Of a stretch of DNA of 5,934 bases, positions 5,831 through 5,934 are shown in pieces. Each line of letters starts with the position of its first letter. Position 1 is the first letter of the stretch. Source of the stretch: Gammaproteobacteria bacterium (lineage in GTDB: Bacteria; Pseudomonadota; Gammaproteobacteria; HK1). The position numbers and the translations under genes were made by a program. The stretch lies in assembly GCA_013042035.1 (NCBI GenBank), contig JABDQX010000019.1:1-5934 (forward strand). Direction: 5' to 3'. The notes below the pieces were generated by a model, which did no database searches, was not told the origin of the DNA, and saw only the letters and a list, made by a program, of their open reading frames with translations.

Positions 5831-5847
5831 GCCCCGCAAAATGGGGC
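5831..5847. repeat. Short GC-rich inverted repeat in the rplI leader
   Basis: GCCCC (5831-5835) and GGGGC (5843-5847) flank a seven-base loop. On the transcribed minus strand the hairpin would be followed by GAGCAGTTC, not a run of T, so it is not a typical intrinsic terminator. It could be leader structure or attenuate upstream transcription weakly. Confidence 0.4.
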
Positions 5848-5887
5848 CATATAATCTTGCAACCATGCCCGTGGCTAATTGCAACAC

Positions 5888-5934
5888 GGAATTATTCCCA
5901 GGATTCTGCCGGACCTGGTGTCTCATCTGACACC
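5888..5934. repeat. Cluster of three short inverted repeats at the right edge
   Basis: GGAAT/ATTCC around one base (5888-5898), CCAGG/CCTGG with an 11-base loop (5898-5918), and GGTGTC/GACACC with a six-base loop (5917-5934) lie almost end to end. They share one or two bases at the joins, so not all stems can form fully together. They may form a structured RNA upstream of rplI or be the 3' end of an upstream gene. The window edge cuts at the last stem, so its full extent is unknown. Confidence 0.4.
5892..5934 (-). CDS. Possible C-terminal end of an upstream gene (partial)
   Basis: One minus-strand frame entering from the right edge reads VSDETPGPAESWE and stops at TAA (5892-5894), about 105 bases before rplI. 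The acidic, proline-containing tail looks like a flexible protein end. Only 13 codons are visible, so this is a weak call. It does not resemble the C-terminus of ribosomal protein S18. A second frame stays open from the edge to just inside rplI and is an alternative. In some gammaproteobacteria a membrane protein gene sits between rpsR and rplI, but nothing here identifies it. Confidence 0.2.
   Translation of the reverse strand, partial: VSDETPGPAESWE

Overview
The window looks like a chromosomal segment of a gammaproteobacterium with moderate GC content. The evidence is the rplI-dnaB pair, a divergent folB/plsY pair next to folK, and the gammaproteobacterial character of DnaB, PlsY and FolB. 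I cannot fix the genus from sequence alone.

Layout, right to left, since most genes lie on the minus strand. From 5934 to 5787 is a structured stretch with several inverted repeats, a 10-bp direct repeat and a good Shine-Dalgarno, leading into rplI (ribosomal protein L9, 5786-5340) and dnaB (replicative helicase, 5295-3904). On the plus strand, plsY (acyl-phosphate glycerol-3-phosphate acyltransferase, 3274-3879) converges on dnaB with only 24 bases between stop codons. plsY is divergent from folB (dihydroneopterin aldolase, 3275-2919), and the two start codons share two bases. folB is followed on the minus strand by a possible 21-codon ORF with a good ribosome binding site, then folK (HPPK, 2786-2295). 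FolB and FolK carry out consecutive steps of folate synthesis. After folK comes a voltage-gated-like ion channel of the bacterial NaChBac/NavAb type (2238-1375). Last is the 5' part of a type I restriction subunit gene, hsdR (1273-1, cut by the window edge).

The right two thirds is ordinary housekeeping: translation, replication, phospholipid and folate synthesis. The left third is more accessory. The channel has an acidic selectivity filter (TFEDWTD) that suggests calcium rather than purely sodium permeation. The hsdR product has recognisable helicase motifs, but the lysine of its PD-(D/E)XK nuclease motif is absent (E-C-A instead of E-x-K). The spacer between channel and hsdR holds two strong palindromes, one lying directly over the hsdR start codon. 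No hsdM or hsdS is present in the window. I found no CRISPR array, tRNA, rRNA, insertion sequence or clear intrinsic terminator. The best candidates for something undescribed are the nuclease-motif-deficient HsdR with its palindromic control region, and the channel's filter.
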